DNA of 64,000 nt from Chelativorans sp. Marseille-P2723 (GCF_902809845.1 NZ_CADDWI010000013.1:496001-560000); one strand, 5' to 3'; positions 47,895-56,855 are shown, counted from the first letter of the stretch. Program-made: numbers and translations. The notes: generated by a model not told the origin, from the sequence alone.

Positions 47895-50194
47895 TGGCGG
47901 TCCTGCGCTCACTCTCGCATTGGGGCGCGTTCCGGGCTGAGGTCGTCGACGGAGAGCTTGTTTCCGTATCACCCTTCGAGCATGACCCGCATCCCACTCC
48001 GCTGATCGGTGTCTGGCCGGAAATGTTGACGTCGCCCATGCGTGTGGAGCGTCCGGTCATTCGCAAGGGGTGGCTGGCCGGCGATGGCGGCGCCAGAAGG
48101 GGCGAAGACGATTTCGTGGCTGTCCCATGGGACGAGGCCCTGGATATCGCTGCAGCGGAGATACGCCGCGTGCGTGAAGAGCACGGCAACCAAGCGCTTT
48201 TCGCCGGTTCCTATGGGTGGTCAAGCGCGGGCAGGGTGCATCATGCGCGGACACTGATACGCCGTTTCTACAATACGCTTGGCGGGTTCACGGATCAGAC
48301 GACCAACTACAGCTACGGTGCTGCTATGGCGTTCCTGCCTCGCGTCGTCGGCGTGACGAACGCGATCGGCTCGTCCGTCACCTCCTTCGCGACAATACGC
48401 GATCATTGTGATGTCATGCTCGCGCTGGGCGGCATCCCAAAGAAGAACTGGGAAGTGAATTCCGGGGGCTTCGGCCAGCATCGCTATGAAACATTCCTGA
48501 ACGGCGTTGCCGGCCGCACGCGCATCGTCAATGTCAGCCCCTATCGCGGCGATGTCGATCCGCGCTTCCCGTGCGAATGGCTGCCAATCCGGCCGAACAC
48601 TGATACCGCATTGCTGCTTGCGATCATGCAGGTATTGGTGAGCGACGGGAGCCACGATCAGGAGTTTCTGGACCGCTACTGCAGCGGTGCCGAAAGCCTG
48701 ATTGCCTATTTGGTAGGCGAGACGGACGGGGAAGCCAAGACGCCTTCCTGGGCTGAAGCCATTACCGGCATTCCTGCGCAGGAAATCGCCGCGCTCGCGC
48801 GCAGCCTTGTCGGCAAGCGCGTACTTGTTACCGCCAACTGGAGTCTGCAGCGAGCCCGTCATGGGGAGCAGCCTTATTGGGCTACCGTGGCGCTTGCTGC
48901 GATGCTTGGCCAGATCGGCCTTCCGGGCGGCGGGTTCGCGTTCGGCTATGGCTCGTCAAACGGCATGGGCAATCCGCGCTACGCCACGCCGCTCTACGGC
49001 CTCCCGACCGGGGAAAATGGAACGGGATTCGCCATTCCTTGCGCGCGCGTAAGCGACCTTCTCCTCAATGCCGGCCAGTCCTTCCGCTTCGACGGAAAGG
49101 ACTATACATATCCGAAGATCGAACTGGTTCACTGGGCTGGCGGCAATCCATTCCATCACCACCAGGATCTCAACCGCCTGCGTGAAGCTTTCCGCCAGCC
49201 GCAGACGGTGATCGTCAATGAATGCTACTGGACGGCCACCGCGCGCCATGCCGACATCGTATTGCCGGCCACAACATCGCTTGAACGCAACGATATCGGC
49301 GGTGCCTCGCGCGATCCTTTCATCCTCGCCATGCACAAATTGGTGCCGCCGGTGGGCCAATCCCGCGATGATTACGAGATCTTCGCCGCCCTGGCTGCAC
49401 GCCTTGGCGCTGAGGAGGCGTTTACCGAAGGACGGTCGGCGGATGAATGGGTGCGTTTTGCCTGGGCGCAAATCAGCAGCAATCTGTCGAGCCGGGGCAT
49501 CGAACCGCCCAGCTTCGAAGAATTCTGGGAAACGGGTTATTTCGAAATGCCCGAGCCCAGGGAGAATTATGTGATGTTCGCGGATTTCCGCGACGACCCA
49601 GTTGCAAACCGGCTGCCGACACCGTCGGGCCGGATTGAGCTTGGCAGTACCCGGATCAGGGAGATGACCGATGGGGCACAGCCAGGCCATCCCGTCTGGC
49701 TCGATCCTGAGGAATGGCTCGGCGCCGACTTGGCGCGGACCTATCCCATCCATCTGCTGACGCCACAGCCGGAGCGCCGGCTGCACGGCCAGATGGACTG
49801 GAGCGCCCACAGCCGCGAAGGAAAGGTCCGCGAGCGCGAGGTCATGCGGATTCATCCCGAGGATGCCGCAATGCGGGGGATCAATGATGGCGATGCGGTT
49901 CGCCTCTTCAACGAACGTGGCTCCTGCTTCGCGATTGCTAGCCTCGACGATGGCCTGACGCGCGGCGTTGCCTTGCTGCCGACCGGAGCGACCTACGATC
50001 CCGATGGCACGGGGGACCGCAACAGCAATCCCAATGTGCTCACGCGCGATATCGGCACCTCCGAGCTCGGGCAGGGCTGTGCTGCCCAATCATGCCTTGT
50101 TGAGGTCGAAAAATTTGCCGGCGAACTGCCGCCGCTCAGAGTCAATCGTCCGCCGGTGCAGCATGAAGGCGGCGACTTCAAATTGGTTAAATGA
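47894..50194 (+). CDS. Molybdopterin oxidoreductase, BisC/TorA-like
   Basis: The 766-residue protein belongs to the DMSO-reductase family, closest in pattern to biotin-sulfoxide/TMAO reductases: VRKGW-like VIRKGWLAGDGG, PWDEALDIAAAEI, GSYGWSSAGRVHHARTLIRRF (the region holding the Mo-ligand Ser), NQ-type HWAGGNPFHHHQDLNRL, and the C-terminal LLTPQPERRLHGQMDWS. There is no N-terminal 4Fe-4S motif and no Tat signal, so it is a cytoplasmic BisC-type enzyme. Such enzymes reduce S- or N-oxides. Its stop overlaps the VOC gene by four bases. Confidence 0.87.
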   Translation: MAVLRSLSHWGAFRAEVVDGELVSVSPFEHDPHPTPLIGVWPEMLTSPMRVERPVIRKGWLAGDGGARRGEDDFVAVPWDEALDIAAAEIRRVREEHGNQALFAGSYGWSSAGRVHHARTLIRRFYNTLGGFTDQTTNYSYGAAMAFLPRVVGVTNAIGSSVTSFATIRDHCDVMLALGGIPKKNWEVNSGGFGQHRYETFLNGVAGRTRIVNVSPYRGDVDPRFPCEWLPIRPNTDTALLLAIMQVLVSDGSHDQEFLDRYCSGAESLIAYLVGETDGEAKTPSWAEAITGIPAQEIAALARSLVGKRVLVTANWSLQRARHGEQPYWATVALAAMLGQIGLPGGGFAFGYGSSNGMGNPRYATPLYGLPTGENGTGFAIPCARVSDLLLNAGQSFRFDGKDYTYPKIELVHWAGGNPFHHHQDLNRLREAFRQPQTVIVNECYWTATARHADIVLPATTSLERNDIGGASRDPFILAMHKLVPPVGQSRDDYEIFAALAARLGAEEAFTEGRSADEWVRFAWAQISSNLSSRGIEPPSFEEFWETGYFEMPEPRENYVMFADFRDDPVANRLPTPSGRIELGSTRIREMTDGAQPGHPVWLDPEEWLGADLARTYPIHLLTPQPERRLHGQMDWSAHSREGKVREREVMRIHPEDAAMRGINDGDAVRLFNERGSCFAIASLDDGLTRGVALLPTGATYDPDGTGDRNSNPNVLTRDIGTSELGQGCAAQSCLVEVEKFAGELPPLRVNRPPVQHEGGDFKLVK

Positions 50195-50991
50195 CGAGAA
50201 GGACCGGAAGATTGAATCTGCCATTTGATCATGTGGTTACGCTGGTGCACGATCTGGAGAAGGCGGCCGCCGACTTCACGAGGCTGGGCTTTACGGTTCT
50301 GGAGCGGGCGGACCTGAACGCCAGCCACGGTTCGACGGTATTTCGCTTCATCTCGCTGGCGGATGGGTCCTATATACTGCTCACCGCCTTCAGCAGCCCG
50401 GAGGCAATGTCGAAGCACAGGCTCGGCCCCTGCCTTGAGGCTGGGGAGGGCCATGCGGACTGGTCCTTCACCGTTGGGGACGCGAATGCTCTTGCGGCAG
50501 AACTGAAACAGGCCGGCTTTCCCATCAGCGGCCCCGTCGAGGTAGCGAACGTTGTGGAAGGTGGCCACAAATGGGGCCTCGACCTGCTGATGCTGGGCAG
50601 GGGCGCCGGTGGCGATCATGCATTGCCCTTCGTGGTTTCCGATAATGAAGGGCGCGAGCACCGCATTCCCGGACCATCGGATCATGCCAATGGCGCAAAC
50701 GCGATGCTCGGTATCCGTCTTTCTACCGAAAACGTGGATGACGTGATCAAGACGCTTGTGGCGATCGGCGGCAAGGAGGCCGGTGAATCGCCAGACAATC
50801 CAGGCGACCGCCGCATCGGATTTGGAAAAACGTGGATCGATGTCGCGCCAGCCAACGTCGCCGGCGCCCCGGCAGGCGGGCGAATCCTGGAGGTCGTGCT
50901 TGCTTCAACTGATCCAGACCTGCCGGCCGGCGGCAAGGTGCTGGATCTGGCCCTGTCACATGGCGGCGCGATCCGCCTCGTTCGTGCATGA
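50191..50991 (+). CDS. VOC-superfamily protein, glyoxalase-like domain
   Basis: The 266-residue protein has two repeated beta-alpha-beta-beta-beta modules, starting LPFDHVVTLVHDLEKAAADFTRLGF and, in the second half, GANAMLGIRLSTENVDDVIKTL. This matches Glyoxalase_3-type VOC proteins. His14 (FDHVV) and a Glu-rich position in each module could bind metal. Reaction is unknown; ring-opening, isomerisation or a structural role are possible. It is embedded by four-base overlaps between the molybdoenzyme and the amidohydrolase, so it very likely serves the same pathway. Confidence 0.8.
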   Translation: MTRRTGRLNLPFDHVVTLVHDLEKAAADFTRLGFTVLERADLNASHGSTVFRFISLADGSYILLTAFSSPEAMSKHRLGPCLEAGEGHADWSFTVGDANALAAELKQAGFPISGPVEVANVVEGGHKWGLDLLMLGRGAGGDHALPFVVSDNEGREHRIPGPSDHANGANAMLGIRLSTENVDDVIKTLVAIGGKEAGESPDNPGDRRIGFGKTWIDVAPANVAGAPAGGRILEVVLASTDPDLPAGGKVLDLALSHGGAIRLVRA

Positions 50992-51692
50992 GGGCTGGGG
51001 CGATGATAACCTCCGACAAGACGATGAAGGAAATCTTTGAGGCGTATAAGAGCGCCCCGAAGCTTCCGCCATTCGGCATCGGCGAGCGCGTCGCCCTGCT
51101 CAATGTGGACCTGCAGCGTCGCTACACCGATACTGCCACCTTCCCGACTGCCTATGAGGCGGACCCCCGGCAGCTCTCGCTGGTGAATGAACTTTCGCGC
51201 ACTGTGCGTTCCCTCGGCATGCCGGTGATCTGGACCTATGTGGCCTATCTTCGCGGCGGTGTGGACTGCGGCTGGTGGGGCGTGCGAAGCAAATCCGAAC
51301 TGGCTTTGCAGAATGTCGGGCACGGCTCGGAACAGGCGGAAATAGATCCTCGTCTCGAAATTGACCGCGAACGGGACCTTGTACTGCACAAGCGTATGGC
51401 GTCGGCATTCTTCGAGACCCACCTGTCATCCTACCTGACCTTCAATCGGGTGGACACTGTAATCGTGACCGGAGGGGCCACGTCAGGATGCGTCCGCGCA
51501 ACCGTTGTGGACGCTATGTCCCATGGCTATCGCGTCGTGGTGCCGGAGGAATGCGTGGCCGATCGTGAGGACTGGGCTCACTACGCATCGCTTTACGACA
51601 TCGCCGTCAAGTACGGTGACGTTGTACCGACGAGCAAACTGATCGCCGATCTGGGCGGCCTTGCCACAGCGGAGCTTTCCGATGCTGTCTGA
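50988..51692 (+). CDS. Cysteine hydrolase, isochorismatase/N-carbamoylsarcosine amidase family
   Basis: The 234-residue protein has the Asp-Lys-Cys triad of cysteine amidohydrolases: Asp41 (LLNVDLQ), Lys135 (VLHKRMASAF) and Cys168 (GGATSGCVRATVVDAMSHGY). It resembles N-carbamoylsarcosine amidase and related ureidoacid or amide hydrolases more than isochorismatase. It would release ammonia, or CO2 plus ammonia, from an amide or carbamoyl group. It overlaps the VOC gene by four bases and the next gene by 11. Confidence 0.87.
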   Translation: MRAGAMITSDKTMKEIFEAYKSAPKLPPFGIGERVALLNVDLQRRYTDTATFPTAYEADPRQLSLVNELSRTVRSLGMPVIWTYVAYLRGGVDCGWWGVRSKSELALQNVGHGSEQAEIDPRLEIDRERDLVLHKRMASAFFETHLSSYLTFNRVDTVIVTGGATSGCVRATVVDAMSHGYRVVVPEECVADREDWAHYASLYDIAVKYGDVVPTSKLIADLGGLATAELSDAV

Positions 51693-52602
51693 ACCGTTCA
51701 ACTATGATTACGCGCCCTATCTGAACCGGCCCAAGATCGTCTGGCCGGGCGGCAAGCGCCTGGCGTTCTGGGTGGCGCCCAATATCGAGTTCTATGAGTA
51801 TGCCCCGCCGCCAAGTGCTGCCCGCAGCGTCTGGTATCGGCCGGAGCCGGACATTCTGAACTATTCAATGCGCGACTACGGGAACCGCGTCGGCTTCGAC
51901 CGCATGGCAGACGTCATGGCGAAATATGGCGTGCGCGGCTCGGTGTCACTCAACGTGGCGCTGTGCGATCATTTTCCCGAGATCATCGAACGCTGCTGCG
52001 AGCTCGATTGGGAACTCTTCAGCCACGGCATCTACAACACGCGCTATCTTTACGGGATGACGGAAGAACAGCAGCGTGAAATCATCCGCGACAGCCGTGA
52101 AACGATCAAGCGCGTCTCCGGCCAGAGTCTCGACGGATGGCTGTCGCCCGCCATCTCGAACGAGGCGACGACGCAGGACCTGCTCGCCGAGGAGGGCCTG
52201 CTGTATACGCTCGACCTGTTCCACGACGACCAGCCGATGCCGGTGAAGACGCGGTCGGGGAAACGCTTCGTCAGCGTGCCTTACATGATGGACGTCAATG
52301 ACGTCCCTGTGCTGAACTTCCGCAATATTTCGCCGCAGGACTATCTGCAGCTCATCAAGGACCATTTCGACCAGCTCTATGAGGAGGGCGAGGAAAGCGG
52401 CACTGTCATGTGCCTGCCGCTTCACCCCTACCTCATCGGACAGCCGCACAGGCTGTGGCTCCTGGACGAGGCGCTCAAATACATCACGTCGCACGATGGC
52501 GTGTGGCTGGCGACCGGTCGGGAAATCGCAAAATGGTACCTTGATAATCATTATGACGAGGCCCAGTCCTTCATCGACAGTGTGAAAGGGGCGGCGGCAT
52601 GA
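51682..52602 (+). CDS. PuuE-like polysaccharide-deacetylase-fold hydrolase, copy 1
   Basis: The 306-residue NodB-fold protein has RDYGNRVGFDRMADVMAKYGVRGSVSLN, ELFSHGIYNTRYLYGMTEEQQREII and GWLSPAISNEATTQDLLAEEG. These are typical of the PuuE group, which includes the cofactor-free allantoinase. The Asp pair of metal-dependent deacetylases is absent (APNIEFYEY). ATG 51682 follows GGAG and lies inside the preceding gene's end. Hydrolysis of a cyclic ureide or amide is a reasonable guess; the substrate is unknown. Confidence 0.82.
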   Translation: MLSEPFNYDYAPYLNRPKIVWPGGKRLAFWVAPNIEFYEYAPPPSAARSVWYRPEPDILNYSMRDYGNRVGFDRMADVMAKYGVRGSVSLNVALCDHFPEIIERCCELDWELFSHGIYNTRYLYGMTEEQQREIIRDSRETIKRVSGQSLDGWLSPAISNEATTQDLLAEEGLLYTLDLFHDDQPMPVKTRSGKRFVSVPYMMDVNDVPVLNFRNISPQDYLQLIKDHFDQLYEEGEESGTVMCLPLHPYLIGQPHRLWLLDEALKYITSHDGVWLATGREIAKWYLDNHYDEAQSFIDSVKGAAA

Positions 52603-53528
52603 CTATTGAGCCGAGCTACTTCGAATATCCGCATCGTGGTCCCGGCATGGATCACGACCGATATGAGTACAGGCGGCTGGCGACGGCAAAGCCGGTAACG
52701 TGGCCCAATGGCGCAAAGCTGTTGGTTTGGGTGACGCTTCACCTGGAGCATTTTCCGCTGAACATGCCGTCCAAACCTTTTATTCCGGCTGGCGGCATGA
52801 GCAGGCCGGGTCTCAGCGTCTGGGACTATACCCAGCGCGATTACGGAAACCGGGTCGGTTTCTACCGCCTGATGAAGCTGTTTGACCGTCACGGGATCAA
52901 GCCAACCGTCGCGATGAACTCGCAAGTGGCGGTTCGCTATCCGTACCTGCTCGATCGCATTGTCGAGCGAAGCTGGGAGATCGCTGCCAGTGGCACCGAT
53001 ATGGGGCATCTGCATTATGGCGGGCTCGACGAAGCAGCCGAACGCGAACAGGTGCAACGCTCTTTCGCCGAGCTGCGCCGCTTGTCGGGTCAGGCCGTAA
53101 CCGGGTGGCATTCGCCCGCCCATTCCCAATCCCAGAATACGCCAGACCTGGTTGCCGAGGCGGGCGCCCTCTATATCGCGGACTGGATCAATGACGATAT
53201 GCCGTACAGCTTCTCGACGGCAAACGCCACGTTGACGCAAATGCCGCTGTCTTACGATCTTTCCGATCGGAAGATCCTCTACCAGCAGGCGCTGCCCTCC
53301 GCCGTCTATGCGCATCAGATCGAAATGGCCTGCCAGTGTCTGCGGCAGGAGGCGGACACGCGAGGCGGACGCATACTGTCACTTTCCCTCAGCCCATGGG
53401 TTGCGGGACTGCCGGCGCAGATCCGCACGATAGACAACTTGCTCGGCCGCATCCTGGCAACACCGGATACGCGCGCGGCGACCGGCGAGGAGATTCGCGG
53501 CTACTGGGTAGAAAGCACGTCGAAATAA
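52599..53528 (+). CDS. PuuE-like polysaccharide-deacetylase-fold hydrolase, copy 2
   Basis: The 309-residue paralogue of the preceding gene shares the QRDYGNRVGFYRLMKLFDRHGIKPTVAMN start and a GWHSPAHSQSQNTPDLVAEAGALY segment. The region matching SHG in copy 1 reads ASGTDMGHLHYGG, so the first His of the fold's usual motif is lost or shifted. The two copies overlap by four bases. They may form a heteromer or act on successive intermediates. Confidence 0.8.
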   Translation: MTIEPSYFEYPHRGPGMDHDRYEYRRLATAKPVTWPNGAKLLVWVTLHLEHFPLNMPSKPFIPAGGMSRPGLSVWDYTQRDYGNRVGFYRLMKLFDRHGIKPTVAMNSQVAVRYPYLLDRIVERSWEIAASGTDMGHLHYGGLDEAAEREQVQRSFAELRRLSGQAVTGWHSPAHSQSQNTPDLVAEAGALYIADWINDDMPYSFSTANATLTQMPLSYDLSDRKILYQQALPSAVYAHQIEMACQCLRQEADTRGGRILSLSLSPWVAGLPAQIRTIDNLLGRILATPDTRAATGEEIRGYWVESTSK

Positions 53529-53559
53529 GACGCGCCTCTGCGCGATGAGAGAGCATGTA

Positions 53560-54912
53560 ATGAGCAAGTGCCAAGAGATCGCGAAGCGTCAGGCAGGTCC
53601 GACCGCGCAAGCGGATGCCGCCTTCGGGCTGACCGCATCCGAAGCCGCCGCCTCCATTGCAAGGGGAGAGCTGACCGCATCTGCCCTTGCAGAAAGCTGC
53701 ATTGCGCGCACTCTTTCCCGCGATGAGAATGTGCGCGCGTGGACCGTGTTCGATCCGGAAATGGTCCGGAAGCAGGCTGCCGCGCGGGACGCGGAGCCTG
53801 CAAAGGGCGCTCTGCATGGCGTTCCGGTCGGCATCAAGGACATTCTGTTTACCCACGACCTGCCGACGACCTATAATTCGCCGCATTTCACATCGCATCA
53901 CCCAAAGATGGATGCGGCGGTGGTCGCCCTGTTGCGGGCTGCCGGAGCGGTAATCTTCGGTAAGAATGACACCGTGGAATTCGCTGTGAACGGACGGCGC
54001 GCCCGGACACGCAACCCGCATGATCCGTCACGCACTCCCGGTGGTTCGTCCAGCGGTTCTGCTGCTGCGGTCGCTGATTTCCAGGTGCCCCTTTCAATCG
54101 GGACGCAGACCGGCGGTTCCGTTATCCGGCCTGGCTCCTATTGCGGCGTCTTTGCCATGAAGCCGACATGGAACGTCGTGTCGACAGAAGGCATGAAAGC
54201 TTGTGCGCCCAGCATCGACACGATCGGTTGGTACGGCCGCTCGGCAGCGGACATTGCCCTTCTTTGCGATGTCTTCTCGATCGAGGATGATGGTCATACC
54301 CTTCCTGAAGCGCTTGACGGCGCAAGGATTGCGATCTGCCATTCCCCCGTGTGGGACCAGGCCGAACCGGCAACGCGCGATGCTATGGAGCGCTGTACCG
54401 CCTTACTGAAAAAGGCGGGCGCAAAGATCGAGTGTCTTGAGCTTCCTGAGCCATTCGCCGGTTTGACCGGCGCCCATAAGGTGGTGATGCAGAGTGAAAT
54501 GCGCAGCACTTTCCTTCCGGAATTCATGGCGCTGGGCGATACACTCTATCCCGAGCTCGTAGCAACGATGCGCAATGAGGCCGGCTACAGCCGTGCGGAT
54601 CTGCGCCGGGCCTATAACCTGGCGGCGGAATGCCGCGCCCGATTTGACGAGCTTGCGGCGCCCTATGATGGCGTGATAACCCCAAGCACGGCCGGGGAGG
54701 CGCCGTTAGGACTGGAGAATACCGGCGCGGCGACCTTCAATCGAATATGGACTCTGCTACACACACCTTGCGTCAATGTGCCTGGCTTCTTCGGGCCGAA
54801 CGGAATGCCGGTTGGATTGACCGTTACCGCTCCGCGTTTTGCGGACAGGCGTGTCGTTGCGGTGGCGGGGCTTCTCAACACTCTGGTTAGCGATGCAGCC
54901 CATCAAAGTTGA
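53560..54912 (+). CDS. Amidase-signature family amidase, copy 1
   Basis: The 450-residue amidase has the Ser-cisSer-Lys triad: Lys93 (GVPVGIKDILF), the Ser run at 163-165 (GGSSSGSAAAVA) and nucleophile Ser187 (GTQTGGSVIRPGSYCG). ATG 53560 follows GAGAGAG; an ATG at 53545 is the alternative. It ends the run from the molybdoenzyme and is separated from the ABC importer by a 307-bp regulatory gap. Substrate is unknown. Confidence 0.88.
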   Translation: MSKCQEIAKRQAGPTAQADAAFGLTASEAAASIARGELTASALAESCIARTLSRDENVRAWTVFDPEMVRKQAAARDAEPAKGALHGVPVGIKDILFTHDLPTTYNSPHFTSHHPKMDAAVVALLRAAGAVIFGKNDTVEFAVNGRRARTRNPHDPSRTPGGSSSGSAAAVADFQVPLSIGTQTGGSVIRPGSYCGVFAMKPTWNVVSTEGMKACAPSIDTIGWYGRSAADIALLCDVFSIEDDGHTLPEALDGARIAICHSPVWDQAEPATRDAMERCTALLKKAGAKIECLELPEPFAGLTGAHKVVMQSEMRSTFLPEFMALGDTLYPELVATMRNEAGYSRADLRRAYNLAAECRARFDELAAPYDGVITPSTAGEAPLGLENTGAATFNRIWTLLHTPCVNVPGFFGPNGMPVGLTVTAPRFADRRVVAVAGLLNTLVSDAAHQS

Positions 54913-55040
54913 AACTTTGCCGGACAATGTTTCCGTTGTCGTGGGCAGGCAATGATGTTGTCTGTTAGCGGACAGCGGAGAATAGCATAATAAAAGCATA
55001 CGGTTAAACGACAAATTGGCCCGCACACGGAAAAACAGCC

Positions 55041-55069
55041 TTGACAGATTCAGGTTGCAATGTGAGCTT
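55041..55069 (+). promoter_or_regulatory. Putative promoter of the ABC importer operon
   Basis: A -35 TTGACA (55041-55046), a 17-bp spacer and GAGCTT (55064-55069) are followed two bases later by operator 3. The weak -10 ending CTT and the operator placement match the other two operator-bearing promoters. Confidence 0.5.
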
Positions 55070-55071
55070 TT

Positions 55072-55103
55072 TTGTCAGACAAGGGGGAGTTTTTGTCAGA
55101 CAG
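55072..55103. promoter_or_regulatory. TTGTCAGACAA operators 3 and 4 (ABC importer)
   Basis: TTGTCAGACAA (55072-55082), identical to operator 1, is followed by TTGTCAGACAG (55093-55103), 21 bp further, two helical turns. Both lie downstream of the putative -10, as expected for repression. A second FCD-type regulator elsewhere in the genome could also bind. Confidence 0.65.
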
Positions 55104-55219
55104 AATGACCAGTAGGCAGAGTGATTTGCTTTCCACCTGTCGCGAGCAGAGCACATCCAAGGGTAAGGACATCGAATTGCGTTTAAAGAGGCGCAATTTT
55201 GAAGAGGAGGTAAGTTAGG

Positions 55220-56851
55220 GTGAAGAAACAGATCTTTCATATCGACCGGCGCGGGTTTATTGCCGGTCTGGCATCCAGCGCAGCATTCCCGGCAGCTATC
55301 GGTTCTTCCGTTGGCTCGGCTTTCGCGCAGGGGCAGACACCCAAGCATGGCGGTACGCTAACCACGGTTGCTTGGCCAGGCACCACATACATGAATGCGG
55401 CGATCACCACTTCCGGGCCGGAATCGTTTCTCTCGCCCAAGTTCTTCGATGGCCTTCTGGGCTACGATTATGGGATGGTCGAGAAGCCTGCCTTGGCGAC
55501 CAGCTGGTCAATTTCGGAGGACGGCAAGCGCATCACCTTCAATTTGCGCGAGGGCGTGAAATGGCATGATGGCGAGCCCTTCACATCAAAGGACGTGGCC
55601 TTCACCTTCATGGAGGTCATCAAGGTCCATCATGGCCGTGGCCGCTCGCTCTTCGCCGATCTCGAAACGGTTGAGACACCGGACGATCTGACCGCGATCT
55701 TCGTTCTGTCAAGGCCCGCCCCTGCCATCATGAAGGCGCTTGATGGGCGCGAGTCGCCGATTCTGCCTGCCCACATTTACGAGGGCACGAACATCATGGA
55801 GAACCCGGCCAATACCAACCCGATTGGCACGGGCGCGTTCAAGCTCGCAAGCTATGAGCGCGGGGTTTCCATCGTCATGGAACGCAACCCGGACTACTGG
55901 GACGGAGACAAGCCCTATCTCGACCGGATCATCGTGCAGTATATTCCCGACGCCTCGACGCGCACGGCAATGCTGGAATCGGGCCAGGCTGACGTCGTAT
56001 TCCTCAACTTCCTGCCCGCGCTCGACACGCTGCGGCTTGCAGAATCTCCCGACTTCGAAATGGTTGAAGAGGGCTACGAGACGTCCGCCAGCAATCATCA
56101 GATGGACTTCAATCTTGACCGCGAGATCTTCAAGGACGCGCGGGTACGGCATGCCATTGCTCACGCCATTGACCGCCAATGGATCGTGGACAATGTCTGG
56201 CACGGCTTTGGCGTCGCGGGAGCTACGCCGCTCCACCACGAGCAGCGCGCGTTCTTCACGACCGAGGGCGTTCCGAGCTATCCCTATGACCTCGCCAAGG
56301 CTGAGGCCCTGCTCGATGAGGCTGGCTACCCGCGCGGCGCGAACGGCGTGCGCTTCGACCTGACCATCGATCCCACGCCCTATGGTGATGAATCGCTGAT
56401 TGCCGCCGAGTACATCCGTGAGCAGCTCCGCCAGATTGGCATCCGGCTTACGATCCGCACTCAGGACTATGCAGTCTTCATCAAGCGCTGCTGGACGGAC
56501 CGCGATTTCGACCTGTGCCTCTACACCGCGGCGATGGGTGCCGATCCCACGATCGGAGTTCAGCGCTTTTACTGGTCGAAGAACTTCAAGCCCGGCGTCG
56601 CATTCTCCAACGCCTCGAATTACTCCAATCCGGAAGTCGACGAGCTGCTGGAAGCCGCGCAGGTCGAACTCGATCCGGAGAAGCGCAAGGAGCAGTTTGC
56701 AAAGTTCCAGCAGATCGCAATGACCGACCTTCCGACGCTGCCAGTCGTCCACACGACCCGCGCCACAATTGCGTGGCGGAAGGTCAAGGATCACACGGTT
56801 GATGCCGTAGGCGCCTTAGGCAATCTGGCAAACTGCTGGATCGAGGAGTAA
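55220..56851 (+). CDS. ABC transporter substrate-binding protein, peptide/nickel type (family 5)
   Basis: The 543-residue periplasmic binding protein of the DppA/OppA class begins with a Tat-type signal (DRRGFIAGLASSAAF, Arg10-Arg11, likely cleavage after AFA near residue 36). It shows the family blocks LREGVKWHDGEPFTSKDVAFTF and NPIGTGAFKL. The GTG start follows AGGAGGT. Ligands of this class are peptides or other medium-size compounds; the catabolic neighbourhood suggests an amide-rich substrate. Confidence 0.92.
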   Translation: MKKQIFHIDRRGFIAGLASSAAFPAAIGSSVGSAFAQGQTPKHGGTLTTVAWPGTTYMNAAITTSGPESFLSPKFFDGLLGYDYGMVEKPALATSWSISEDGKRITFNLREGVKWHDGEPFTSKDVAFTFMEVIKVHHGRGRSLFADLETVETPDDLTAIFVLSRPAPAIMKALDGRESPILPAHIYEGTNIMENPANTNPIGTGAFKLASYERGVSIVMERNPDYWDGDKPYLDRIIVQYIPDASTRTAMLESGQADVVFLNFLPALDTLRLAESPDFEMVEEGYETSASNHQMDFNLDREIFKDARVRHAIAHAIDRQWIVDNVWHGFGVAGATPLHHEQRAFFTTEGVPSYPYDLAKAEALLDEAGYPRGANGVRFDLTIDPTPYGDESLIAAEYIREQLRQIGIRLTIRTQDYAVFIKRCWTDRDFDLCLYTAAMGADPTIGVQRFYWSKNFKPGVAFSNASNYSNPEVDELLEAAQVELDPEKRKEQFAKFQQIAMTDLPTLPVVHTTRATIAWRKVKDHTVDAVGALGNLANCWIEE

Positions 56852-56855
56852 AACC

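Larger units (their letters stand above)
54913..55219. other. 307-bp regulatory gap before the ABC importer
   Basis: No gene is present. It contains a TTGACA promoter element, two TGTCAGACA operators and a strong AGGAGGT ribosome-binding site just before the GTG start of the importer's binding protein. The sequence is more A/T-rich than its neighbours. Confidence 0.6.

Noticed and set aside
55709-56794. A 361-codon minus-strand frame opposite the binding-protein gene
   Set aside because: It is the shadow of a gene with a clear Tat signal and family motifs; it has no domain or ribosome-binding support of its own.
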